From positions 2,806,501-2,870,500 of the forward strand of contig NZ_QYUR01000002.1 of the NCBI RefSeq assembly GCF_003596405.1: a stretch of DNA of 64,000 nucleotides. Direction: 5' to 3'. This stretch comes from Pseudomonas cavernicola (GTDB lineage Bacteria > Pseudomonadota > Gammaproteobacteria > Pseudomonadales > Pseudomonadaceae). Position 1 is the first letter of the stretch, and the number at the start of each line of letters is the position of its first letter. The position numbers were made by a program, and so were the translations under genes. Shown one piece after another: positions 56,191-64,000 of the stretch. The notes beneath the pieces are model-generated. The model searched no databases. It had not been told where the DNA came from and worked only from the letters and a program-made list of their open reading frames with translations.

Positions 56191-57072
56191 ATGAAAAAAG
56201 TCGCCTTTATCGGGCTCGGCCATATGGGCCTGCCTATGGCTCGTAACCTGCTCAAAGCCGGTTTCGACCTCAAGGTCTTCGACTTGCAGCAAAGCGCCGT
56301 CGACGAACTGGCGGCCGAAGGTGCCCACGCTGCGAAAGACGCCCGCGATGCCGTGCACGATGCCGAGGTGGTGATTTCCATGCTCCCGGCCAGCCGCCAT
56401 GTCGAAGGCCTGTACCTTGGCGAACAGGGTCTGCTCGGCTATATCACCCCGGGCAGCCTGGTGTTGGAGTGCTCGACCATCGCCCCCGAGTCGGCCAAAA
56501 AGGTCAGTAAAGCCGCCGCCGAAAGGGGCATCGAACTGCTGGACGCGCCGGTCTCCGGCGGCACCGCCGGCGCTGCGGCCGGCACCTTGACCTTTATGAT
56601 CGGTGGCGAAGTCGGTGCGCTGGATAAAGCCCGTCCGCTGCTGAACGCCATGGGCAAAAACATCTTCCACGCCGGCCTGAACGGCGCCGGGCAAGTGGCC
56701 AAGGTCTGCAACAACCAGTTGCTCGCCGTGCTGATGCTCGGCACGGCCGAAGCCATGGCCCTCGGCGTTGCCAACGGTCTCGATCCAAAAATCCTGGCCG
56801 AGATCATGCGCCAGAGTTCCGGTGGCAACTGGGCGCTGGAGCGCTACAACCCCTGGCCCGGCGTGATGGAAAACGCCCCGGCGTCCAAGGGCTACACCGG
56901 CGGCTTTATGGCGGAGCTGATGGCCAAGGATCTGGGCCTGGCGCAGGAAGCTGCATTAGCCACCGGCAGCAGCACACCGATGGGCTCGCTGGCACTGAGC
57001 CTGTATCGCTTGCTGCTCAAGCAAGGCCACGGCCAGGAAGATTTTTCGGTAGTGCAGAAACTGTTCACGTAG
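56191..57072 (+). CDS. mmsB: MmsB, 3-hydroxyisobutyrate dehydrogenase
   Basis: NAD-dependent beta-hydroxyacid dehydrogenase, 293 aa. Rossmann motif IGLGHMGLPMARNL at 7-20; DAPVSGGTAGAAAGTL substrate loop near 119-134; catalytic K171 in GAGQVAKVCNNQ, the canonical position. It oxidises 3-hydroxyisobutyrate to methylmalonate semialdehyde, the MmsA substrate, closing the pathway in this cluster. The TAG stop coincides with the first bases of repeat copy 5. Confidence 0.94.
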   Translation: MKKVAFIGLGHMGLPMARNLLKAGFDLKVFDLQQSAVDELAAEGAHAAKDARDAVHDAEVVISMLPASRHVEGLYLGEQGLLGYITPGSLVLECSTIAPESAKKVSKAAAERGIELLDAPVSGGTAGAAAGTLTFMIGGEVGALDKARPLLNAMGKNIFHAGLNGAGQVAKVCNNQLLAVLMLGTAEAMALGVANGLDPKILAEIMRQSSGGNWALERYNPWPGVMENAPASKGYTGGFMAELMAKDLGLAQEAALATGSSTPMGSLALSLYRLLLKQGHGQEDFSVVQKLFT

Positions 57073-57200
57073 GTTGGTGCTGAGCGCAGCGATGCCCAAC
57101 AAAGAGTCGCCATGCGACTCCCTATTCACGGTCTCGAACTTGGCGGCCCGGCCTTGCAGGCCGGTTGTTGGGCATCGCCTTCGGCTCAGCACCAACGTAC
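57069..57200. repeat. GTAGGTTGG palindromic repeat, copy 5
   Basis: A full 132-bp copy from GTAGGTTGGTGCTGAGC to CTCAGCACCAACGTAC, with GGAGTCGC-like and GGCCCGGCC...GGCCGGT hairpins. It forms the mmsB stop and fills the gap to the HlyD gene. Confidence 0.8.
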
Positions 57201-57219
57201 CGCTTTACGCGGCGCGGTC

Positions 57220-58581
57220 CTAGCGTTCCCGCAACGCCTCGGCACGGGCACGAATGATCGGCTTGAGCAGGTAGCTGAGAATGCTCTTCTTGCCGGTGAT
57301 GATGTCCACCGAGGCGACCATCCCCGGAATGATCAGCAGCGGGTGCTCCACTGAACCCAGGTGGCTCGTATCGGTGCGCAGCTTGATCAGGTAGAAGCTG
57401 TTGCCTTCCTCATCGGTGATGGTGTCGGCACTGATCTGTTCCAGCTTGGCCTTCAAACCGCCATAGATCGTGTAGTCGTAGGCCGTGAACTTGACCACCG
57501 CTTCCTGCCCCGGATGCAGAAAGGCGATGTCCTGCGGGCGGATGCGGGTTTCGACCAGCAGGGTGTCGTCCAGCGGAACGATCTCCACCAGATCGCTGCC
57601 CGGTTGAATCACGCCACCGATGGTGTTGACCAGCAGTTGCTTGACGATGCCGCGTACCGGCGAGGTGACCAGCGTACGGTTGACGCGATCTTCCAGCGCC
57701 TTACCGGTGGCTTCGGTCTTGCTCAGTTCGGTGCGCGCCTCGTTCAGCTGGGCCAGAGCCTCGCTGCGGAAACGTCCACGGGTTTCGTCGATCTTGCGCT
57801 CGACTTCCTTGATCGCCGATTCGGCACGCGGAATCGCCAGACCGGTGGCGTCCATCAGCCCGCGATTTTCTACTTCGGCACGTTTGAGCCGCAGCACTTC
57901 GACCCGGGACATCGCCCCTTCCGCCACCAGCGGTTCGGACATCTGAATTTCCTGCTGCAGCAGATTCAGGCTGCTACGGTATTGCGCCTGCTTGGAAGCG
58001 AACTCGCGCAGTTCCTGCTTGCGCTGGATCAGCTGCTCTTCCAGGCCAGCCACTTCGTCATGCAGTTGCTGCTGGCGGCTCTCGTACAACGACTGTTCGC
58101 TGGCGGCCAGGCCGGGCGCCTTGGCTCGCGTCTCATCGGTGATAAGCAGCGGACGCCCTTCGGTCTCGGCGCTCAAGCGTTCCAGACGGAGCATCCAGGA
58201 CAGGCGATCGGCCTCGGTTTCGCCGACATTCGAGGCGAAGCGGGTGTCGTCCAGGCGCAGCAATGGGTCGCCGATCTTGACGATCTGACCTTCGCGAATG
58301 AACAGCTCGGCGACTATGCCGCCTTCGAGGTTCTGGATCTTTTGCAGCTTGGAGGAAGGGATCGCCTTGCCGTCACCACGAGTCACCTCGTCGACCACCG
58401 CAAAGTGCGCCCATACCAGCAGGAACAGAAAGAAACCGATCAGGCACCAGATGGTCAGCCGCACCACGCGCGGCGCATCTTCGACCAGCGCCTTGCTGAC
58501 CTCGGGCAGAGGCTGCCCGGCGACCGATTCGGAACCTTTGAAGTAACGCTGGAAGCTGGCTAGCAGCGGCTTAAGCAACAC
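57220..58581 (-). CDS. lapC: LapC-type HlyD-family periplasmic adaptor
   Basis: Membrane fusion protein of a type I secretion system, 453 aa: one membrane helix near 42-62 (LTIWCLIGFFLFLLVWAHFA), a lipoyl half (GKAIPSSKLQKIQNLEGG), a long helical hairpin (about 120-290) that reaches TolC, and a C-terminal barrel (GSDLVEIVPLDDTLLVE; QDIAFLHPGQEAVVKF). It overlaps the ABC transporter gene by 11 bp and is transcribed away from the adhesin. Confidence 0.92.
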   Translation of the reverse strand: MLLKPLLASFQRYFKGSESVAGQPLPEVSKALVEDAPRVVRLTIWCLIGFFLFLLVWAHFAVVDEVTRGDGKAIPSSKLQKIQNLEGGIVAELFIREGQIVKIGDPLLRLDDTRFASNVGETEADRLSWMLRLERLSAETEGRPLLITDETRAKAPGLAASEQSLYESRQQQLHDEVAGLEEQLIQRKQELREFASKQAQYRSSLNLLQQEIQMSEPLVAEGAMSRVEVLRLKRAEVENRGLMDATGLAIPRAESAIKEVERKIDETRGRFRSEALAQLNEARTELSKTEATGKALEDRVNRTLVTSPVRGIVKQLLVNTIGGVIQPGSDLVEIVPLDDTLLVETRIRPQDIAFLHPGQEAVVKFTAYDYTIYGGLKAKLEQISADTITDEEGNSFYLIKLRTDTSHLGSVEHPLLIIPGMVASVDIITGKKSILSYLLKPIIRARAEALRER

Positions 58582-60727
58582 TGATCTGCCCCTTCTTCAA
58601 GGCTTCCATAACCGCATCTTTCGGACCGTCGGCAATGATCTGACCTTTGTCGATGATCACCAGACGATCCACCAACGCCAGCATCGAGGCGCGGTGGGTG
58701 ACCAGCAGCAGCGTCTTGTTGGTGATTACCGCCGCCAGACGTTGCTTGAGATGTTCCTCGCCGGTGTTGTCCATGGCGCTGGTCGGTTCATCCAGCAGCA
58801 GGATCGGCGGATCGAGCAGCAGCGCACGAGCCAGGGCGACGTTCTGCCGCTGCCCGCCGGAGAGGTTCTGCCCGCGTTCGCCGACCTGCAGTTCATAGCC
58901 TTGCGGATGCAGCCGGGCGAATTCGTGCACCCCGGCGAGCTCGGCGGCCTGCAGCAACTGGTCGTTTTCCACATAGCGCGCGCCGGAGGCGAGGTTGTCG
59001 CGCAGCGTGCCGCTGAGCAATTGAATGTCTTGGGGCACATAACCGATGTTGTGGCGCAACTCGCTGATATCCAACTGACGGATATCCACGCCATCCACCA
59101 GCAAGCTGCCGGAGTCTGCCTGATAGAGCCCGACCAGCAGCTTGGCCAGCGAGCTTTTACCGGAGCCGCTGCGGCCGATGATGCCGATCTTCTCGCCCGG
59201 ACGAATCACCAGGTTGATGTTCTTCAGCGCGGCGTTTTGCTGTTGTGGGTAGTTGAAGTCCAGCTGACGCATTTCGATGGCACCCTGCACGCTCTGCCGG
59301 GTCAGCGGCCGATCGTCTTCCTGGCGCTCTTGCGGCAGGTCCATCATGTGGTCGATCGACGTCATGGTCAGACGCGCCTGTTGATAACGCGTCAGCAGCC
59401 CGGAGAGCTGGGACAGCGGCCCCAGTGCGCGGCTGTTGAGCATGTAACAGGCAATCAGGCCACCCATGCTGAGGTTGCCGTCGATGATCAGGTAGACACC
59501 GAAAATGACCATCACCACACCGGCCAATTGTTGAATCAACTGGGTAACGTTCATCGCCAGACTGGAGAGCATGCGCACACGCAGCTCCAGGCCGCTGAGG
59601 GTGCCGATGGTCTGCTCCCACAGGTACTGGCGCTCGCTCTCGGCGTTATTCACTTTGACCGCATCGAGCCCGCAGAGCGTCTCGATCAAGCTGGACTGGC
59701 GCTCGGCCGAAAGCGCCATGGTGCGATCCATGGTCTCGACCAGGGGCTTCTGCAACAGCCAGCCGATCAACAGCGCCACCGGAAAGGCCAGCACCGGAAT
59801 CCACACCAAATGCCCGCCGAGCATGGCGATCACCAGCAACACCAGCAAGGTGAAGGGCAGATCGATCAGGGTGGTCAGGGTCAACGAAGCGAGGAAGTCC
59901 CGCAGGGTCTGAAACTCATGGATGTTCTGCGCGAAGCTGCCGACCCGCGCCGGGCGATGGCGCATGGTCATGCCGACGATGCGCTCGAACAGCGTGGCGG
60001 AAATGATCAGATCGGTTTTCTTGCCGGCAAGGTCCAGGCACAGACCGCGCATGGTTTTGAGCAACAGATCGAACATAAATGCGCCGGAGATGCCAATGGC
60101 CAGGACCCAGAGGGTCGCAGTGGCCTGGTTCGGCACTACCCGGTCGTAGACGTTCATGACGAACAATGGCGCACCCAGACCGATCAGGTTGATCAGCAGG
60201 CTGGCGGCGACGGCATCGATATAGAGCCAGCGCGAGCGCTTCAGCGTGTCGCGGAACCAGGTGCGGGTCCGCGGGATCAGGTCACCGTGGTTGATATCGA
60301 ATTTGTGTCGCGGTTGGGCGAAAAACACTTGGCCGAGGTAATCCTCGGCCAACAGTTCCAGCGACACTTTGACCTCGCCGCCCTCGCTCTCGCTGAGCAT
60401 CAGCCTCGCCCGGCCATCGGCGTCCCAACCAAGCAGCACGGCGCTGCGGCCTTCTTGGAGCAGCAGCATCGCCGGCATTGCGATCGCCGGAATCTGCTCC
60501 AGGCGACGGCGTAAAAGCCGGCCTTGCAGACCGACCCTCGCCGCGGCGCGAGGCAGCAGCTCGGCAGTCAGACGCTGCTTGGGCAACGGCAAGCCGGTGG
60601 TCAGCGTCGCCCGGCTGGTGGGTTTCTGATGTAAGGCGCAGAGCGATAGCAGACTGTCCAACAAAGGATCGTCGTGCTGCCCGCGTGGATCATGATTGAG
60701 TTGCACTCGACTTACTTCTGATTCCAC
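58571..60727 (-). CDS. lapB: LapB-type type I secretion ABC transporter
   Basis: Inner-membrane exporter of 718 aa: a C39-like N-terminal domain (1-130), probably without protease activity since no proper catalytic Cys-His context is visible; a six-helix membrane part (about 165-440); and an ATPase with Walker A GRSGSGKSS from 518, signature LSGGQRQ from 622, Walker B ending in D646-E647 and H678. The likely cargo is the adhesin at 62462. Same operon as the TolC and HlyD genes. Confidence 0.92.
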   Translation of the reverse strand: MESEVSRVQLNHDPRGQHDDPLLDSLLSLCALHQKPTSRATLTTGLPLPKQRLTAELLPRAAARVGLQGRLLRRRLEQIPAIAMPAMLLLQEGRSAVLLGWDADGRARLMLSESEGGEVKVSLELLAEDYLGQVFFAQPRHKFDINHGDLIPRTRTWFRDTLKRSRWLYIDAVAASLLINLIGLGAPLFVMNVYDRVVPNQATATLWVLAIGISGAFMFDLLLKTMRGLCLDLAGKKTDLIISATLFERIVGMTMRHRPARVGSFAQNIHEFQTLRDFLASLTLTTLIDLPFTLLVLLVIAMLGGHLVWIPVLAFPVALLIGWLLQKPLVETMDRTMALSAERQSSLIETLCGLDAVKVNNAESERQYLWEQTIGTLSGLELRVRMLSSLAMNVTQLIQQLAGVVMVIFGVYLIIDGNLSMGGLIACYMLNSRALGPLSQLSGLLTRYQQARLTMTSIDHMMDLPQERQEDDRPLTRQSVQGAIEMRQLDFNYPQQQNAALKNINLVIRPGEKIGIIGRSGSGKSSLAKLLVGLYQADSGSLLVDGVDIRQLDISELRHNIGYVPQDIQLLSGTLRDNLASGARYVENDQLLQAAELAGVHEFARLHPQGYELQVGERGQNLSGGQRQNVALARALLLDPPILLLDEPTSAMDNTGEEHLKQRLAAVITNKTLLLVTHRASMLALVDRLVIIDKGQIIADGPKDAVMEALKKGQISVA

Positions 60728-60758
60728 GCTGGCACTCTTTTCTTTAACGGATAAACGT

Positions 60759-62114
60759 TCAATTCAAACCGGGCAGGTTCACTTGCGTCTTCACTTCGTT
60801 CTGCACGACCGACGCTAACGGTGCTACTACGCCCTGACTCTTGAGCAACTCGCCAATGGTGGCTTTGATCCGGTACTGAGTAAACAACTCGGTATAGGTC
60901 ACATCCGCCAAACGACGTTGTGCAGTGAACAGCTCGTTCTCGCTGTCCAGCAAGTCGAGCAGAGTACGCTCACCCAGGGTGAACTGCTTCTGATAAGAGC
61001 TGCGCACGCGGCTGCTGTAGTCGACGTACTGCGCGGCGATCGGTTTTTGCTCGCGAGCGTTGTACAGCGCGTTCCAGGCCAGGCCTACCTCTTCGTTGAG
61101 CACGCGCAACGCGTTGTTGCGTATATCCAGTGCTTCGTTGATCTGGTAGGCCTTGGATTCCAGGTCAGCCTTATTGCTGCCACCGGCGAACAGGTTGTAA
61201 CGCATGCGCAACATGGCCTGCCAATCGTTGGCGTGACCGTTCTGGCCATCCACGTCGTTGTCCGCGCTGCGCGCCAGCTCGGCATCGAAGCGTGGATAGA
61301 AGGTCGACTTAGCCGCTTCGTACTGTTTCTCGGTCGCCGCCACATCGGACTCGGCCGAGCGCAGCAACGGGCTGTTTCCCAGCATCTGCCGCTTGGCATC
61401 GTCGAGGCTTTCCGGCAACTGGCCTGGCAAACCTTGCGGCAGGCTCAGCTCCGCCGGCGCGGCACCGACCACGCTGAGGTAGTTGGTACGGGCATCCGCC
61501 AGGTTGGTCTGTTCGGTGATCAAGTTGTTACGCGCTTGAGCCAGACGCGCATCGGCCTGATCGCGGTCGGCCGTACTGCCGACGCCGCGCGAGGTGCGCA
61601 GGCTGATCTGGTCATAGATGCGAAGGTGGCTTTGCAGGTTGTCTTCGGCGAGACGCACCATCTCCTGGCGTTTCAGCACTTCCAGATAGACCTGGGCCAC
61701 ATCCAGAGCAGTGCGCTCAGCGGTGCTCAACAGCGAGTAGGCACGCGAGTTGACCGTGGCCTGCTGGCGGCCGACTTCACTGGAAGTCGCGAAACCATCG
61801 AACACCATCTGCTGCAGACGCAGGCTGGACTCACCGCGGGTCAACGTTTCCCAATGATTATTGGAGCTGCCGGCACGGGTCGTCGGGTCATCGGTGCCTT
61901 CGCGGCCAATCCCACCGAGCAGATCGACTTGCGGCAGGTAACCACCCTTGGCGGCCTTGAGCTGGTAGTCGGCAGACAGCCGGCTGTTCACAGCGGCTTG
62001 TACTTCCGGATGAACATCCAAGGCCTCTTGCATTGCCTCAGGCAGGCTTTGGGATTGCACCTGAAAACTGGCGCCAAGCACTAAGGGCAGAGCAGTGAAG
62101 AAACGCATGCGCAT
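60759..62114 (-). CDS. lapE: LapE-type TolC-family outer-membrane channel
   Basis: Outer-membrane channel of the secretion system, 451 aa. Signal peptide MRMRFFTALPLVLGASFQVQ to about residue 21, then TolC helical hairpins (LPEAMQEALDVHPEVQAAV; SLRTSRGVGSTADRDQADARL), with the second half repeat ending FTLGERTLLDLLDSENELF near 375. It heads the operon lapE-lapB-lapC, divergent from the adhesin. Confidence 0.92.
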   Translation of the reverse strand: MRMRFFTALPLVLGASFQVQSQSLPEAMQEALDVHPEVQAAVNSRLSADYQLKAAKGGYLPQVDLLGGIGREGTDDPTTRAGSSNNHWETLTRGESSLRLQQMVFDGFATSSEVGRQQATVNSRAYSLLSTAERTALDVAQVYLEVLKRQEMVRLAEDNLQSHLRIYDQISLRTSRGVGSTADRDQADARLAQARNNLITEQTNLADARTNYLSVVGAAPAELSLPQGLPGQLPESLDDAKRQMLGNSPLLRSAESDVAATEKQYEAAKSTFYPRFDAELARSADNDVDGQNGHANDWQAMLRMRYNLFAGGSNKADLESKAYQINEALDIRNNALRVLNEEVGLAWNALYNAREQKPIAAQYVDYSSRVRSSYQKQFTLGERTLLDLLDSENELFTAQRRLADVTYTELFTQYRIKATIGELLKSQGVVAPLASVVQNEVKTQVNLPGLN

Positions 62115-62299
62115 TTATTAGCTTCCTTTGAGGCGATGAACGTCCATTTTTGAATGAAGATGCCACGACGAGAACAGGACTGAAGAGCCCATGGGCACTG
62201 CGTATACACGGTGCCAGCGCCTCTCGTTGAGATCGCATTACGCCTCAACAATATCAAAGTGACATGACGGGGCGGATTGTTTAGGATGGAGGCGGTTTG

Positions 62300-62359
62300 G
62301 TCAATACTTTGGCATAAACTTAATAACTAACGATCATAAGACAGTTATTTGACGTCAAA
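62300..62359 (+). promoter_or_regulatory. Candidate FleQ-like boxes and palindrome ahead of adhesin
   Basis: GTCAATACTTTGGC (62300-62313) agrees at 11 of 14 positions with the FleQ consensus GTCAATAAATTGAC as I recall it; GACAGTTATTTGAC (62340-62353, reverse 10 of 14) is weaker. TTTGACGTCAAA (62348-62359) is a perfect palindrome. The AT-rich stretch 62281-62390 is the likely promoter zone; I cannot fix -35/-10. The 347-bp gap 62115-62461 contains no gene. Confidence 0.35.
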
Positions 62360-62461
62360 ATTATAGCTAGATTTCACCTGCCTCTTCCCCGCTGCACAGG
62401 CATAACCAAGCCATGAAGCCGCATGGAAGTCACAAGCCAGTTCGAACACGGAGCGTCACCC

Positions 62462-64000
62462 ATGAGCAGTGTTATTGCCATCGTCAAAAGCATTGTTGGC
62501 CAAGTCATCGCGCTTACTCCTGAAGGCGCTCAGCGTCTGCTTATCGAAGGTGACCGCCTGTTCAAGGGCGAGCAGCTGGTAACCGGCCCGCAGAGCATGG
62601 TCAGCCTGGAGCTGACCGATGGCCGCATCGTGGACCTTGGTCGCGACTCGCAATGGAGCAGCGCCGAGCTGGAGGCGCAGATGCCTGACGCGCAACAGTC
62701 GGCAAGCCTGTCCGCCGCCGAACTGCAGCAAGCCATCGCTGCCGGTGTCGACCCGACTCAAGAATTCGCCCCCACGGCTGCCGGCCCTGCGGGTACAGGC
62801 GGCGCTGGCGGTGCGGTCGGTGGCGGTCACAGCTTCGTTCTGCTGGAGGCGACAGCCGAGCAACTGGACCCGACCGTTGGTTTTGCCACGCAAGGGCTGG
62901 ACTTCTCCGCCGATGCCTTGACCGAAGATCTCGGCACTAGCACGCAAGACAACGCCGCCACCGTCGGCAACACCGGGTCGGCCGGCAGCGACACGGTCGC
63001 CGTCGACACCTCGGCGCCGCTGGCGCCGAGCCTGACACTGAGCGACGACACCGGCACCTCGAATGCCGACCGGATCACCAAAGACGGCACCCTCAGCGTC
63101 GGCGGCATCGAACCCGGCAGCACGGTCGCATACAGCACCAACGGCACCGACTGGAGCAGCACCTTCAGCCCCAGCGAAGGCGCCAACACCGTTTATGTCC
63201 GGCAGACCGATAGCGCTGGCAACGTCTCCCCGGCGAGCCCGGCGCTGACCTTTACCTACGACACCAGCGCGCCGACCGTGCAGGTCGAGATCACCGAGGC
63301 CGCCCTCAAGGCCGGTGAAACCAGTGGCGTGACCTTTACCTTCAGTGAACCACCGGAAGGCTTCGCGCTCGGTGACCTCAGCTCGGCCCAGGGCACCTTC
63401 AGTAACCTGACCGCCACCGGCGATCCGCGGGTCTGGACCGCGACCTTTACCCCAACGGCGGATATCGAGAACACCGCCACCGTCGCCGTCAGCGCCGGCA
63501 GCTACACCGATACCGCCGGCAACGCCGGTTCGGCCGGCAGCGACACGGTCGCCGTCGACACCTCGGCGCCGCTGGCGCCGAGCCTGACGCTGAGCACCGA
63601 CACCGGCACCTCGAACGCCGACCTGATCAGCCGCGACGGCACCCTCCGCGTCGGCGACATCGAGCCCGGCAGCACGGTCGCATACAGCACCAACGGCACC
63701 GACTGGAGCAGCACCTTCAGCCCCAGCGAAGGCGCCAACACCGTTTATGTCCGGCAGACCGATAGCGCTGGCAACGTCTCCCCGGCGAGCCCGGCGCTGA
63801 CCTTTACCTACGACACCAGCGCGCCGACCGTGCAGGTCGAGATCACCGAGGCCGCCCTCAAGGCCGGTGAAACCAGTGGCGTGACCTTTACCTTCAGTGA
63901 ACCACCGGAAGGCTTCGCGCTCGGTGACCTCAGCTCGGCCCAGGGCACCTTCAGTAACCTGACCGCCACCGGCGATCCGCGGGTCTGGACCGCGACCTTT
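62462..64000 (+). CDS. LapA-like giant type I-secreted adhesin (3' end beyond window)
   Basis: The first 513 residues of a large surface adhesin. Residues 1-125 form a retention module (MSSVIAIVKSIVGQVIALTP ... GDRLFKGEQLVTGPQSMVSL), with the LapG-type cleavage signature TAAG at 105-108 preceded by QQAIAAGVDPTQEF, then a Gly-rich linker (GTGGAGGAVGGGH) and an extended Ig-like repeat array. The ribosome site GGAG lies 9 nt before ATG. Adhesins of this kind are held in the TolC pore until LapG releases them; lapD and lapG are not in the window. Cargo of the neighbouring secretion genes is inferred. Confidence 0.9.
   Translation, partial: MSSVIAIVKSIVGQVIALTPEGAQRLLIEGDRLFKGEQLVTGPQSMVSLELTDGRIVDLGRDSQWSSAELEAQMPDAQQSASLSAAELQQAIAAGVDPTQEFAPTAAGPAGTGGAGGAVGGGHSFVLLEATAEQLDPTVGFATQGLDFSADALTEDLGTSTQDNAATVGNTGSAGSDTVAVDTSAPLAPSLTLSDDTGTSNADRITKDGTLSVGGIEPGSTVAYSTNGTDWSSTFSPSEGANTVYVRQTDSAGNVSPASPALTFTYDTSAPTVQVEITEAALKAGETSGVTFTFSEPPEGFALGDLSSAQGTFSNLTATGDPRVWTATFTPTADIENTATVAVSAGSYTDTAGNAGSAGSDTVAVDTSAPLAPSLTLSTDTGTSNADLISRDGTLRVGDIEPGSTVAYSTNGTDWSSTFSPSEGANTVYVRQTDSAGNVSPASPALTFTYDTSAPTVQVEITEAALKAGETSGVTFTFSEPPEGFALGDLSSAQGTFSNLTATGDPRVWTATF
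62981..64000 (+). repeat. 552-bp tandem repeats within the adhesin gene
   Basis: A 552-bp unit (184 aa, two Ig-like domains) repeats from 62981 to 63532 and again from 63533 to at least 64000. By eye about the last 330 bp shown (63120-63448 against 63672-64000) are identical; differences cluster near 63027-63110, where codons for SDDTG...RITKDGTLSVGG change to STDTG...LISRDGTLRVGD. More units probably follow. Confidence 0.9.

Noticed and set aside
58694..60514. A 606-codon frame opposite the ABC transporter gene
   Set aside because: Antisense frame with no domain signature; the transporter on the minus strand carries all ABC motifs.

Overview
The window looks like chromosomal DNA of a Pseudomonas (sensu lato) species: it is GC-rich, carries the algU-mucA-mucB-mucD block, a short PutA without a DNA-binding domain, OprD-type porins and a Lap-type adhesin locus. 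From about 12 kb to 57 kb the gene order, from my knowledge of P. aeruginosa PAO1, follows the PA0783 to PA0743 segment closely (putP, putA, pruR, asrA, chagasin-type inhibitor, pdxJ-recO-era-rnc-lepB-lepA, mucD to algU, nadB, ygfX-sdhE, ygfZ, tct regulators and transporter, ung, distal valine degradation). The two ends are more variable. No tRNA, rRNA, CRISPR array or intact transposase was seen.

Layout. 1-2.6 kb: modABC molybdate importer (modA cut by the window edge). 2.6-7.6 kb: small accessory enzymes (NmrA-like oxidoreductase with a divergent AraC regulator, aldo/keto reductase, two VOC proteins, a methyltransferase) interleaved with repeats. 7.8-10.9 kb: a large bifunctional penicillin-binding protein. 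11-18 kb: proline use (GYD protein, putP, putA, pruR). 18-25 kb: AsrA Lon-type protease, chagasin-like lipoprotein, YhhN protein, a lipoprotein, cmoAB. 25-31 kb: housekeeping operon on the minus strand. 31.3-35.5 kb: envelope-stress/alginate regulators, in which mucC is a clear pseudogene. 35.8-40.9 kb: nadB, ygfX-sdhE, ygfZ, HDOD protein, periplasmic binding protein. 40.9-48.6 kb: TctDE two-component system, OpdH-type porin, TctCBA tricarboxylate importer and an AbrB-family membrane protein. 48.6-50 kb: ung and a thioesterase. 50-57 kb: AraC (MmsR-like) regulator and a full isobutyryl-CoA to propionyl-CoA pathway. 57.2-64 kb: Lap-type type I secretion (HlyD, ABC, TolC) divergent from a giant adhesin that runs off the window.

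Non-coding structure is the most unusual part. At least two families of dispersed palindromic elements sit in the gaps: a 200-250 bp MITE-like element with about 16-bp terminal inverted repeats (three copies plus a collapsed 41-bp form), and a GTAGGTTGG family of about 130 bp (four full copies, one half). Several overlap the stop codon of the neighbouring gene. Two AraC-type operators can be read directly: 21-bp-spaced direct repeats ahead of mmsA and ahead of putA, each abutting a weak promoter. I found no wholly new multi-gene system; the strongest new leads are the decayed mucC, the repeat families, the putA leader with five 12-15 nt repeats, and the two operators.
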